A DNA stretch of 43,346 nucleotides from Zhongshania aliphaticivorans (lineage in GTDB: Bacteria; Pseudomonadota; Gammaproteobacteria; Pseudomonadales; Spongiibacteraceae). The stretch lies in the NCBI RefSeq assembly GCF_902705855.1, contig NZ_CACSIJ010000014.1, positions 29,006 to 72,351 on the forward strand, written 5' to 3'. Under the pieces are notes generated by a model, which worked only from the letters and a program-made list of their open reading frames with translations, had not been told where the DNA came from and did not search any database. Shown here one piece after another: positions 1 through 7,504 of the stretch. A program made the position numbers and the translations under genes. Position 1 is the stretch's first letter. Each line of letters begins with the position of its first letter.

Positions 1-126
1 ATTCAGCGTTGTCTTCATCATTTCTACCGCCGTCTTAGCGGCCGCAGAATTCACCTCTGGTGCGATCAGCTCATCAAGCGCTGTTATCACCAAAGATAAA
101 TAATTTTCATTACTATTAATTTTCAT
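1..126 (-). CDS. Partial CDS, N-terminal 42 residues of an unknown protein
   Basis: An ATG at 126 on the minus strand opens a frame that runs off the left edge with no stop. It begins MKINSNENYLSLVITALDEL and continues as an amphipathic, helix-like stretch ending in KTAVEMMKTTLN. A GGAAACC ribosome-binding sequence lies just upstream. It starts only 29 nt after the stop of the TonB receptor gene on the same strand, so the two are probably co-transcribed. No family can be named from 42 residues; the missing part is outside the window. Confidence 0.6.
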   Translation of the reverse strand, partial: MKINSNENYLSLVITALDELIAPEVNSAAAKTAVEMMKTTLN

Positions 127-155
127 TTATAGGTTTCCAATTATAAGAATTAGTC

Positions 156-2591
156 TTAGTTAAATTTATAATCCAGACTAATACCCCATGTTCTAGTCAT
201 GCCCACATAGCGCGCAATCGTATCGGCGCCGGTTTCGAACATACCGCTGGTGTAGACTTCGTCGGTAATATTGCGCGCCCATATAGTCGCCTTCCAATCT
301 CCGCCTACCGAACCGAGATGTACTCTGGCATTGGCAACGGTATAGGCATCGATCGTAAATAGCTCTTCACCGGTAATTACCGCATTGGTTTCGCTGCTAT
401 AGCTAATATCTCCACCAACACCGATATCTAATGAATTAGTTAGCGGCCAGGTATAATCAGCAATTAACGTCACTTCAATTTCAGGTGCAAAATTAAAATT
501 ATTTCCGGCTAGGTCGACTTCATTTCCTTCACGATCTAACGTGCTGCCTTTTTTAACTTCGGTTTGTAAAAAATTAGATGCTAAAGAAATGAATAAGCCG
601 TCAATGGGATTCGTTTGAGCTTCAAACTCAACGCCATAGACTTCGGACTCTGGCACGTTCTCTAAAATTGGTAGAGGGCCAAATACTGGGTCATATGTGC
701 GCCCCAGTAATTGCTTATCTTTATAGTCGTAGTAATACGCGGCAACATTTACATTTAATGCGCGATCGTAAAAGCCAAACTTAGCGCCCACTTCAAAGGC
801 ATCTAAACGCTCCTGTGTTGCGGGCGAATATTGACGTTGATCTGACGAGGCAAGTACCGGAAAACTTCCAGATTTAAAACCTCGACTATACGATGCGTAA
901 AGTAAATCTGTATCCGTCATCTGCCAATCTGCCGCTAAACGCCACGACACATTATCTTCTTCAAGCACGCCCTCAAATAAACCGGCATTCCTTACCGCTG
1001 GGCCGCCCGGGATAGGCGACGGCTCATCACCTAAAATTAAACAGTCTCCCGCGCTAACACCGCCACTTCCGCCAGACGCCAAGCTCAACGCATTGATCAA
1101 ACTGCCGTAGCCAATACCTGCAGAGTTTTCTGGGCTATCTATTGTGCAGCCGGCAAAGTCACGTTTCTCATTGGTATAACGCAGGCCCGTGGTCAGTTTT
1201 ACGCTATCGCTAAGCTGCCAGTTGGCATTCATGAATATTGCCTGAGTATCGGCAACTTGCTCGCCATAGGTATCTACTCGGTTGCCAACAATAGGGCCAA
1301 GCAAATTAAGATTTAATGGATCAGGTGGTAAAAAAGATGAACTCGCTTCGTCAATATAGACCGACTGATATTCGTAGACATCGTCGTGGCTATAGAACGC
1401 GCCGACTAACCAGTCCATATTGTCACCCCAAATACCATCCAAGCGTGTCTCTAAAGACCATGCACTCGTATCTACGGTAATTTCTCGCTCGGCGTTATTC
1501 ACCGACAAACCACTTTGGGGAATAAGCGAGTGATCGTTTTCAAAATCAGAATATGAGGCAAGTACCGTCAGTGTATTCGTGTCAGTTATGGCCCATTCAT
1601 TGCGAAGAGACGCCATCATAAAGGTCTCATTAATTTGCCACGGCAAATCTGACCAATCCGCAACGCGATTGTCCTCCGTGTCGCGATCTACAATGGGATG
1701 GTTTCTAACACTATCGGGCAAACCTAATTCGGAGGGAGCGCCGGCCGCAGCCAAAATTTGTCCTGTGATCGCGTTCTGTAATCGTAAGGCAATTGCTTGT
1801 GGTGCTTGTGGCTCTCCCCTATCCGTCCAACCAGCTAAAGAAAATGTGGTTTCCATATCATCGGCTGATTGCCATACCAAGGTGGCGCGGCCTGAAAATT
1901 TATCAACTTCACCCAAGCTATCACCAGGACGAGTTAAACTTTGCTGCCAGCCATCACCGGAATAAATCTGGCGCAACGCAATCCGCCCACCAACCGTGTC
2001 ACTCATTGGGCCACTAACATAACCCTGCACATCGTAGGTGTTAAAGCGGCTATAGTCTGCCGTCACACCCGCTTCAAATTCTTCGCCAGGTTTTGCGGAA
2101 ATATAATTAACAACGCCGCCGGTGGTATTGCGACCATAGAGCGTACCCTGCGGCCCCTTTAATACTTCTATTCGCTCTAGATCAAGATTCGTGCCCTTAG
2201 AGAATACGGGGAACGCGAGGCTTTGTTCATCAATGTAAACACCAACCGTAGCGCTGGCGGTTTGGCTCGCCTCGTTAAAACCAACACCCCGCAATGAGTA
2301 AATAGGAACCGAATAGCCACTGTCTGAATAGCTAAAGCCCGGCACTAAATTACCTAAATCGCGGGTATCGGTTAAACCTAAATCTTTAATGGTGTCACCT
2401 GAAAAAGCGCTAATTGATATAGGTACTTCATAAATGGATTCAGATCGCTTTTGGGCTTTTACGAGAACTTCTTCTATGACGACGCCACGCGATCTACGGG
2501 CTGTCTCCGTAGAAGGCTCAACATCCTGAGCTCGTACTGTAGAACCGGCAGCAATTGCCGCGGCAAGAATTGCGATTTTTTTAGACGTCAT
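156..2591 (-). CDS. TonB-dependent outer-membrane receptor (intact)
   Basis: 811 residues, normal for the family. Residues 1-21 form a signal peptide ending in RAQ. A TonB-box-like stretch (VVIEEVLVKAQKRSE, about 37-51) is followed by the plug domain, with the hallmark LKGPQGTLYGRNTTGG near residue 150, and then a long 22-strand-type beta-barrel. The C-terminus is YKFN, one residue beyond the usual terminal Phe. Such receptors sit in the outer membrane and use TonB-ExbBD energy to import siderophores, vitamins, glycans or hydrophobic compounds. The ligand is not readable from sequence. Its divergent neighbours are a Baeyer-Villiger-type monooxygenase and a GMC oxidoreductase, which favours an organic catabolic substrate over iron (inference). 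It resembles the interrupted receptor at 7505-9949 in its N-terminal box and plug. Confidence 0.93.
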   Translation of the reverse strand: MTSKKIAILAAAIAAGSTVRAQDVEPSTETARRSRGVVIEEVLVKAQKRSESIYEVPISISAFSGDTIKDLGLTDTRDLGNLVPGFSYSDSGYSVPIYSLRGVGFNEASQTASATVGVYIDEQSLAFPVFSKGTNLDLERIEVLKGPQGTLYGRNTTGGVVNYISAKPGEEFEAGVTADYSRFNTYDVQGYVSGPMSDTVGGRIALRQIYSGDGWQQSLTRPGDSLGEVDKFSGRATLVWQSADDMETTFSLAGWTDRGEPQAPQAIALRLQNAITGQILAAAGAPSELGLPDSVRNHPIVDRDTEDNRVADWSDLPWQINETFMMASLRNEWAITDTNTLTVLASYSDFENDHSLIPQSGLSVNNAEREITVDTSAWSLETRLDGIWGDNMDWLVGAFYSHDDVYEYQSVYIDEASSSFLPPDPLNLNLLGPIVGNRVDTYGEQVADTQAIFMNANWQLSDSVKLTTGLRYTNEKRDFAGCTIDSPENSAGIGYGSLINALSLASGGSGGVSAGDCLILGDEPSPIPGGPAVRNAGLFEGVLEEDNVSWRLAADWQMTDTDLLYASYSRGFKSGSFPVLASSDQRQYSPATQERLDAFEVGAKFGFYDRALNVNVAAYYYDYKDKQLLGRTYDPVFGPLPILENVPESEVYGVEFEAQTNPIDGLFISLASNFLQTEVKKGSTLDREGNEVDLAGNNFNFAPEIEVTLIADYTWPLTNSLDIGVGGDISYSSETNAVITGEELFTIDAYTVANARVHLGSVGGDWKATIWARNITDEVYTSGMFETGADTIARYVGMTRTWGISLDYKFN

Positions 2592-2651
2592 AACGTATCT
2601 CGTTTCCTGTTGTTATTTTTACGACTCAAGTGAGCGTATTTTTTAACAGGC

Positions 2652-2680
2652 TATAGCATCCGTAATAACGGTTTTGAACG
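2652..2680 (-). promoter_or_regulatory. Candidate sigma70 promoter for the TonB receptor
   Basis: Read on the minus strand: TTCAAA (2680-2675), 17-nt spacer, TATAGC (2657-2652). Each hexamer matches 4 of 6 consensus bases. It lies 61 nt upstream of the receptor ATG. A GAAC-aagc-GTTC dyad overlaps the -35. Confidence 0.4.
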
Positions 2681-2710
2681 CTTGTTCAGGAAATACTGCA
2701 AATGCTAATC

Positions 2711-2729
2711 TTTGTGTCATTCACACAAA
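2711..2729. promoter_or_regulatory. Perfect 7-bp dyad, candidate operator
   Basis: TTTGTGT (2711-2717), 5-nt spacer, ACACAAA (2723-2729). It sits about 30 nt upstream of the candidate -35 of the TonB receptor promoter. This is a typical geometry for a dimeric regulator, but the protein is unknown. Confidence 0.35.
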
Positions 2730-2919
2730 ATTTCTAAGTAAATGCTCTTATATAAAGTCTGAAATATTCTATTTTTACAAAATTCTCTGAGCTTTTATCT
2801 CGCTGTTTTTACCGATACACATGAGCTGGCATGTTAATCATTCAGAAATACAGAGCTGGGATTTAACCTAGCTGTTAGTTCACTTAGAAAATCACCTCGG
2901 CGCTCAAGCCCTCCAACGA

Positions 2920-2946
2920 TGTCCGAAATTCTACAGTTAGTGTCCG
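2920..2946 (+). promoter_or_regulatory. Tandem TGTCCG repeat, candidate AraC-family operator (copy 1)
   Basis: TGTCCG occurs at 2920-2925 and again at 2941-2946, a 21-bp period (two helical turns). AraC-family monomers characteristically contact two direct half-sites about 21 bp apart. The same arrangement with the same hexamer occurs at 7286-7311, beside the AraC-type gene. It lies upstream of the monooxygenase-GMC genes. Confidence 0.5.
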
Positions 2947-3031
2947 TCGCCCACATAGAACTCGGCGCATTTCTCCGTATGATTGCTACACTAAATCCAC
3001 TTAGCGCCTACAAAAATAACAGGATCACAAT

Positions 3032-4525
3032 ATGGCAAATTCAAATGACGCTAGCGACGTAAGCTATACAAACACTCAAATCCTTATTGTCGGTACTGGC
3101 TTCGCTGGCCTGGGTATGGCAATCCGCTTGAAGGAAATGGGAATAAACGACTTCATCATCATTGAGCGTGCTAAAGATGTCGGCGGTACATGGCGGGACA
3201 ACCGCTACCCCGGCGCGGCCTGTGACGTGCCATCACATTTGTACTCCTTTTCTTTTGAGCCCAATGCAGATTGGTCGCGGGTATATCCAACCCAGCCAGA
3301 GCTAGAAACCTATTTACAGAACGTTGCCAACAAATGGCAGCTGCGCCCGCACATTCGCTTTGATCACACCCTAAACCAAGCGCGCTATGACGAAAAAAAT
3401 AGTCAGTGGTTAGTAAATACCAGCGGTGGCAATTTCAAAGCCCGCTTTGTCATTAGCGGCAATGGCGGCTTGGCCGAGCCAAAGCTTCCAGACATTCCCG
3501 GCGTAGAAAGCTTTGCTGGTCATCATTTTCATTCTGCAAACTGGGATCACAGCTACACTTTGCCTGGTAAACGCGTGGCGGTGATTGGCACTGGCGCATC
3601 GGCTATTCAGTTTGTGCCAGAAATTGCTGGCGTGCCTGCCAAACTCTCGATTTTTCAACGTACGCCAAACTGGATCATTCCCAGGGGCGATCGTCCTTAT
3701 AGCCGTATTGAAAAATGGATTTTCAAACACATTCCCATCACCCGTAAAATTCTGCGCGCTAAAATCTATTGTCAAAATGAAAGCCGCGTACTCGGTATGG
3801 TCTTGCATCCTTCTATTATGGGCTTGTTCCGCCGCTCAGCGATGAAGCACATTCAACGGCAGGTATCTAACCCAGCATTGCGACCAAAACTTACACCCAG
3901 TTTTCCTATCGGTTGCAAACGTATTCTTGTTTCTAATGATTGGTATCCCGCACTTCAAAAACCCAATGTCGAAGTTGTCACCAACGGCATTAAAGAAATA
4001 CGTGAACACAGCATTGTCACCAATGACAATGTTGAACACGAGGTAGATTGTATTATTTTCGGCACCGGATTCTATGCTACCGACAATCCCATCGCCGGCA
4101 TGATTTATGGTCGAGACGGTCGTCAATTATCGCAGGTTTGGAAAGACGGCGAAGAAGCGTACTTAGGTGCAAGCGTACATGGTTTCCCGAACTTCTTTTT
4201 TATCGTTGGCCCCAATGTCACCCTCGGCCATAGTTCGATGGTGTATATGATCGAAACCCAGGTTCAGGCGATTAGCCGCATCCTCTTAGCAACTGATGAA
4301 AATAATGCCGCCACGGTTGAAGTGAAATTAGACGTACAACAAAGCTACAATGAAAAATTGCAAAAACTCTTAGGTGGCTCTATTTGGGCGACCGGCTGCG
4401 ATAGTTGGTATAAGCACCGAACTGGAAAAATAACCCAACTCTGGCCGGGGTTTACCTTTACCTTCCGCCGCTGGAATCGCGATTTTAAACATTCAGATTA
4501 TCTTTTTAATTCTGTAGAAAAATAA
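3032..4525 (+). CDS. Baeyer-Villiger-type flavin monooxygenase
   Basis: 497 residues. It predicts an NADPH- and FAD-dependent enzyme that inserts oxygen next to a ketone to give an ester or lactone. First Rossmann motif GTGFAG at 21-26; GGTWRDNRYPG from 51, typical of this class; the Baeyer-Villiger fingerprint FxGxxxHxxxW is complete at F161-W171 and followed by D; second nucleotide-binding motif GTGAS at 186-190. These features separate it from plain N-oxide-forming FMOs. No signal peptide, so cytoplasmic. AGGA precedes the ATG at good spacing. It is followed after 17 nt by the GMC oxidoreductase gene, suggesting an operon in which alcohol oxidation supplies its ketone. The substrate is unknown; cyclic ketones, terpenoids and steroids are all possible. 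Confidence 0.9.
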   Translation: MANSNDASDVSYTNTQILIVGTGFAGLGMAIRLKEMGINDFIIIERAKDVGGTWRDNRYPGAACDVPSHLYSFSFEPNADWSRVYPTQPELETYLQNVANKWQLRPHIRFDHTLNQARYDEKNSQWLVNTSGGNFKARFVISGNGGLAEPKLPDIPGVESFAGHHFHSANWDHSYTLPGKRVAVIGTGASAIQFVPEIAGVPAKLSIFQRTPNWIIPRGDRPYSRIEKWIFKHIPITRKILRAKIYCQNESRVLGMVLHPSIMGLFRRSAMKHIQRQVSNPALRPKLTPSFPIGCKRILVSNDWYPALQKPNVEVVTNGIKEIREHSIVTNDNVEHEVDCIIFGTGFYATDNPIAGMIYGRDGRQLSQVWKDGEEAYLGASVHGFPNFFFIVGPNVTLGHSSMVYMIETQVQAISRILLATDENNAATVEVKLDVQQSYNEKLQKLLGGSIWATGCDSWYKHRTGKITQLWPGFTFTFRRWNRDFKHSDYLFNSVEK

Positions 4526-4542
4526 TAATTGGGCTCAGTGCT

Positions 4543-6168
4543 ATGACAGATACATACGACTTCGACGTGATTATTATTGGCTCCGGTTTTGGCGGTAGCG
4601 TTTCTGCTTTAAGGCTGAGTGAAAAGGGCTACTCCGTGGGGGTAATGGAAATGGGGCGGCGCTGGAGCCCTGAGAATATGCCGTCTAGCAACTGGAAGGT
4701 GTGGGATTTTTTATGGCGCCCCCTTCTTGGTTTACGCGGTTTTTTTAGTTTGCGGTTTTTTCGTCACGTTATGGTTTTACATGGCAACGCCGTTGGCGGC
4801 GGATCGGTAACCTACGCCAATACTTTATTGGTTCCGCCCAACTCGGTATGGGCAGACGGTAGCTGGGTCGGCTTAGATGATTGGGAATCGGTTATGCCCA
4901 GCCACTACGCCACCGCAAAGCAGATGCTCGGTGTAAATAAAAACCAGCGCCTTGCGGCTGCCGACCGCGCCTTAGAAAAAATGGCCATCGCACAGGGCAG
5001 ACACGACACTTTTTACACCACCGACGTCGGTGTTTTCTTTGGCGATAAGGACGATACCTCTGGCGGCAAACGCTACCCCGATCCCTATTTTAACGGCGAA
5101 GGCCCAGACCGTCATAGCTGCATTGGCTGCGGTAGCTGTATGACGGGCTGTATTTACAACGCTAAAAATTCCTTAGATAAAAATTATCTTTATTTAGCGG
5201 AGAAAAAAGGCGCGCAGGTTTTTGAACAAACTCGTGTCGATGATGTGCGGCCATTAGAGAATAGTGATGGTGATAAGGGCTACGAAATTTTTACCAGCCA
5301 CGGCACCTCATTATTTCGTAAAAACAAACGGCGCTTCACCGCAAAGAAAATAATATTTTCGGCTAGCTCATTAGGCAGCCAAGAATTGCTGTTTAAGCTG
5401 AAACAGTCCGGCTCCATGCCTAATATTTCCGATGAACTTGGTAAACGAGTTAGAACCAACGCCGAATCCTTGCTCGCACTGCGCTTTCCCGGCGGTGAAG
5501 ATATGTCTAAGGGTGTGGCCATCGGCTCAGGGTTTTATCTAGATGATTACACCCATATCGAAGCCACCCGCTACGGCAAAGGTCACGATTTACTCAGCTT
5601 ATTATTTACCCCCTTAACTGGTGGTAAACCCGGTCTAATACGACCCTTTTTGTGGCTGGCAACCTTGCTCTTATCTTTAATACGGCATCCCGTGAAAACA
5701 CTGCGGGCCTGTAATCCCTTCGGCTTTGCTAAAGAAACAATTATCTTTCTATGTATGCAAACCATAGAGGGACATTTGAATATGCGTTATCGCCGCCCCT
5801 GGTATTTTCCTTTTATTAAGGTGCTGCAAACTGAGGGTGAGCCGATTCCGTCGTTCATCCCCGCCGCGAATAAATTTGTCGCAGATAGCGCCGCACAAAT
5901 GAACGGTATGGGTGCCAGCATGGTGTCGGAGTTATTTTTTAATATTCCCACCATCGCCCACTGTATGGGTGGCTGTGGCATGGGGGAGTCGCCGAAAAGC
6001 GGTGTGATCGATAGCCAGAACAGGCTGTTTGGCTATAAAAATGCCTACGTCTGTGATGGTTCAATGTTGGGCGCCAATCTGGGTGTAAATCCCAGTCTAA
6101 CCATCACCGCACTATCTGAACGGGCAATGAGTTTTATACCGCCGAAAGACACTATCGCCAGTGCTTAA
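4543..6168 (+). CDS. GMC oxidoreductase, cholesterol-oxidase-like
   Basis: 541 residues. FAD-binding Rossmann motif GSGFGG at 13-18; conserved GNAVGGGSVTYAN near 81-93; C-terminal catalytic pair probably H473 (AHCMGGCGMG) and N516 (VNPSLTITALSE), matching the His/Asn pair of cholesterol oxidases. Members oxidise alcohols to ketones or aldehydes. A tetracysteine signature CxxCxxCxxxC at C193, C196, C199 and C203, followed by NAKN, looks ferredoxin-like; similar cysteines are known in ChoD-type members. No signal peptide. A hydrophobic stretch near 345-380 may associate with membrane. It is 17 nt behind the monooxygenase and has no strong ribosome-binding site of its own. Its stop overlaps the stop of the convergent AraC-type gene by three bases. 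Confidence 0.88.
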   Translation: MTDTYDFDVIIIGSGFGGSVSALRLSEKGYSVGVMEMGRRWSPENMPSSNWKVWDFLWRPLLGLRGFFSLRFFRHVMVLHGNAVGGGSVTYANTLLVPPNSVWADGSWVGLDDWESVMPSHYATAKQMLGVNKNQRLAAADRALEKMAIAQGRHDTFYTTDVGVFFGDKDDTSGGKRYPDPYFNGEGPDRHSCIGCGSCMTGCIYNAKNSLDKNYLYLAEKKGAQVFEQTRVDDVRPLENSDGDKGYEIFTSHGTSLFRKNKRRFTAKKIIFSASSLGSQELLFKLKQSGSMPNISDELGKRVRTNAESLLALRFPGGEDMSKGVAIGSGFYLDDYTHIEATRYGKGHDLLSLLFTPLTGGKPGLIRPFLWLATLLLSLIRHPVKTLRACNPFGFAKETIIFLCMQTIEGHLNMRYRRPWYFPFIKVLQTEGEPIPSFIPAANKFVADSAAQMNGMGASMVSELFFNIPTIAHCMGGCGMGESPKSGVIDSQNRLFGYKNAYVCDGSMLGANLGVNPSLTITALSERAMSFIPPKDTIASA

Positions 6169-7190
6169 ACACTAAGACTGCGGCCCTGCTTGCGCAATAC
6201 GCCCGGTGTTTTCCCGCTCATACGCTTAAAGGCCTGTGAGAAACTGGAAGCATCGGCGTAGCAAAGTCGTTCGGCTATTTGCTCAACGCTAAGCCGCGTA
6301 CCGGTTAGCATTTCTTCAGCGAGGGTCATACGAATCTCGTCCACCAATTGTCGAAACGAGGTGCTTTCAGCTTCGAGTTTTCGGCGTAAAGTACGCGAGG
6401 TCATACACAGCGATTCGGCGACCAACTCCATGTCCATCGTCATTGGTCGTTGGCGCAATAAACTGTCACGCACCTTTCCCGATATGCCCTTTCTGGCGAT
6501 GCGCTTAGCGACCAACTCCGAGCATTGTTTGTCTAATAAACTCGCGGTTGCCACATTGCCAACAGCGCGAGGTTCATCCATTAATCGACGTGGGAATATC
6601 AACTCATTACGCGGAGCTGAAAACTCGACCCGGCCGCGAAAGCATTTTTCGTAAAGATCGGCATGGGGTGGCCGTGCGTGCTGGAATGTCACCCATTCCG
6701 GCCCCAGTTGCGGTCCCGCCAACTCACGGAGAATAAGCATGGCGGCATGAATTTCTCGCTCTATTGAAAACAGCGCGACATCTGCTGGTACGTCCGAATT
6801 GTCGAACACCAAACTCGCGTAATCGCCCTGTTCTTTGACGGTAAAGCCAGAAAAGACAAAGGTAAGTTCTTGATACGTTTGCGACAGTTCCACCGCCTTG
6901 CGTGCAGTCGGGCTGCTAGCCAAGGCAAAACCCCAAATGCCGTAGGCCGATAAGTGGTAACGCTCGCCAGCGTATAAACCTAAACCGCCCATATCGGGTA
7001 GCTCGCGGAGTAAATTACGAACTACGGTCATCTCGGTGCTGGCTTCGACCTCAGTTTCCGGGTTATCTAAACTCTGCTGATCTAATCCGGTATTTTGAAG
7101 TAATGCTAATTGCTTTACGCCGTTTTCGACACCTAAGGCCACCAGAATTTGAACACTGGTGATGCTTCGACAAAAATCCCAACTTTTCAT
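6165..7190 (-). CDS. AraC-family transcriptional regulator
   Basis: 341 residues. The N-terminal two thirds resemble the Arabinose_bd-type sensor domain (PF12625) seen in OruR-like regulators. The C-terminal ~100 residues carry the double helix-turn-helix, with LVAESLCMTSRTLRRKLEAE as first reader and VEQIAERLCYADASSFSQAF as second. Such proteins usually activate neighbouring catabolic genes on binding a substrate. AGGA precedes the ATG by six nt. It is divergent from the interrupted TonB receptor and converges on the GMC gene with overlapping stops. The tandem TGTCCG repeats on both sides of the locus are its natural candidate binding sites (inference). A TTGCA-acatcg-TGCAA dyad at 7207-7222 close to its start could serve autoregulation. 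Confidence 0.9.
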   Translation of the reverse strand: MKSWDFCRSITSVQILVALGVENGVKQLALLQNTGLDQQSLDNPETEVEASTEMTVVRNLLRELPDMGGLGLYAGERYHLSAYGIWGFALASSPTARKAVELSQTYQELTFVFSGFTVKEQGDYASLVFDNSDVPADVALFSIEREIHAAMLILRELAGPQLGPEWVTFQHARPPHADLYEKCFRGRVEFSAPRNELIFPRRLMDEPRAVGNVATASLLDKQCSELVAKRIARKGISGKVRDSLLRQRPMTMDMELVAESLCMTSRTLRRKLEAESTSFRQLVDEIRMTLAEEMLTGTRLSVEQIAERLCYADASSFSQAFKRMSGKTPGVLRKQGRSLSV

Positions 7191-7504
7191 TATTATTCCT
7201 ACTTATTTGCAACATCGTGCAATCAAATGTCGGTTTCATAAGCCGAATTCAAACTGCATTTGCAGCCCGCGTAAAGCGATAAAATTGTCCGTAAGCCGCC
7301 AGAAATGTCCGAATTTCAACATAGCTTATCAAGTAGACTGTGACTCGTATAATACTTTTAACGTTCGGCGTCACACTTTTCGCCGCTATGTCCTATGATC
7401 AAAGCTTAATAATAAATACATCGTCCTGCGAACTTGCTTTATACGCTCCGATCAGTAAGCGGATTACGGCAAGGTCGTCGAATCGATGATTAGAGGAGTT
7501 ACCC
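7191..7504. other. Divergent control region between AraC gene and second TonB receptor
   Basis: 314 nt without a believable gene. It contains small dyads at 7207-7222 and 7254-7265 (CTGCA-tt-TGCAG), the tandem TGTCCG repeat at 7286-7311, and a consensus TATAAT at 7348-7353 on the plus strand. No TTGACA-like element lies 16-18 nt upstream of the TATAAT, which fits an activator-dependent promoter. A 5' leader of about 145 nt would precede the receptor. Confidence 0.55.
7286..7311 (+). promoter_or_regulatory. Tandem TGTCCG repeat, candidate AraC-family operator (copy 2)
   Basis: TGTCCG at 7286-7291 and at 7306-7311, a 20-bp period. It is 37 nt upstream of the TATAAT at 7348. It repeats the arrangement found upstream of the monooxygenase at 2920-2946, which makes a chance match less likely and points to a shared regulon. 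Confidence 0.5.

Larger units (their letters stand above)
2592..3031. other. Divergent control region between TonB receptor and monooxygenase
   Basis: 440 nt with no convincing ORF. It holds a candidate minus-strand promoter (2652-2680), a dyad (2711-2729), a tandem TGTCCG repeat (2920-2946) and, for the plus strand, a TATGAT -10-like hexamer at 2978-2983 without a good -35, as expected for an activator-dependent promoter. The monooxygenase ribosome-binding site is AGGA seven nt before the ATG at 3032. Confidence 0.6.

Noticed and set aside
1579-2162. Plus-strand open frames inside the first TonB receptor
   Set aside because: They overlap a well-supported gene on the other strand, lack family resemblance and appear to be antisense shadows.
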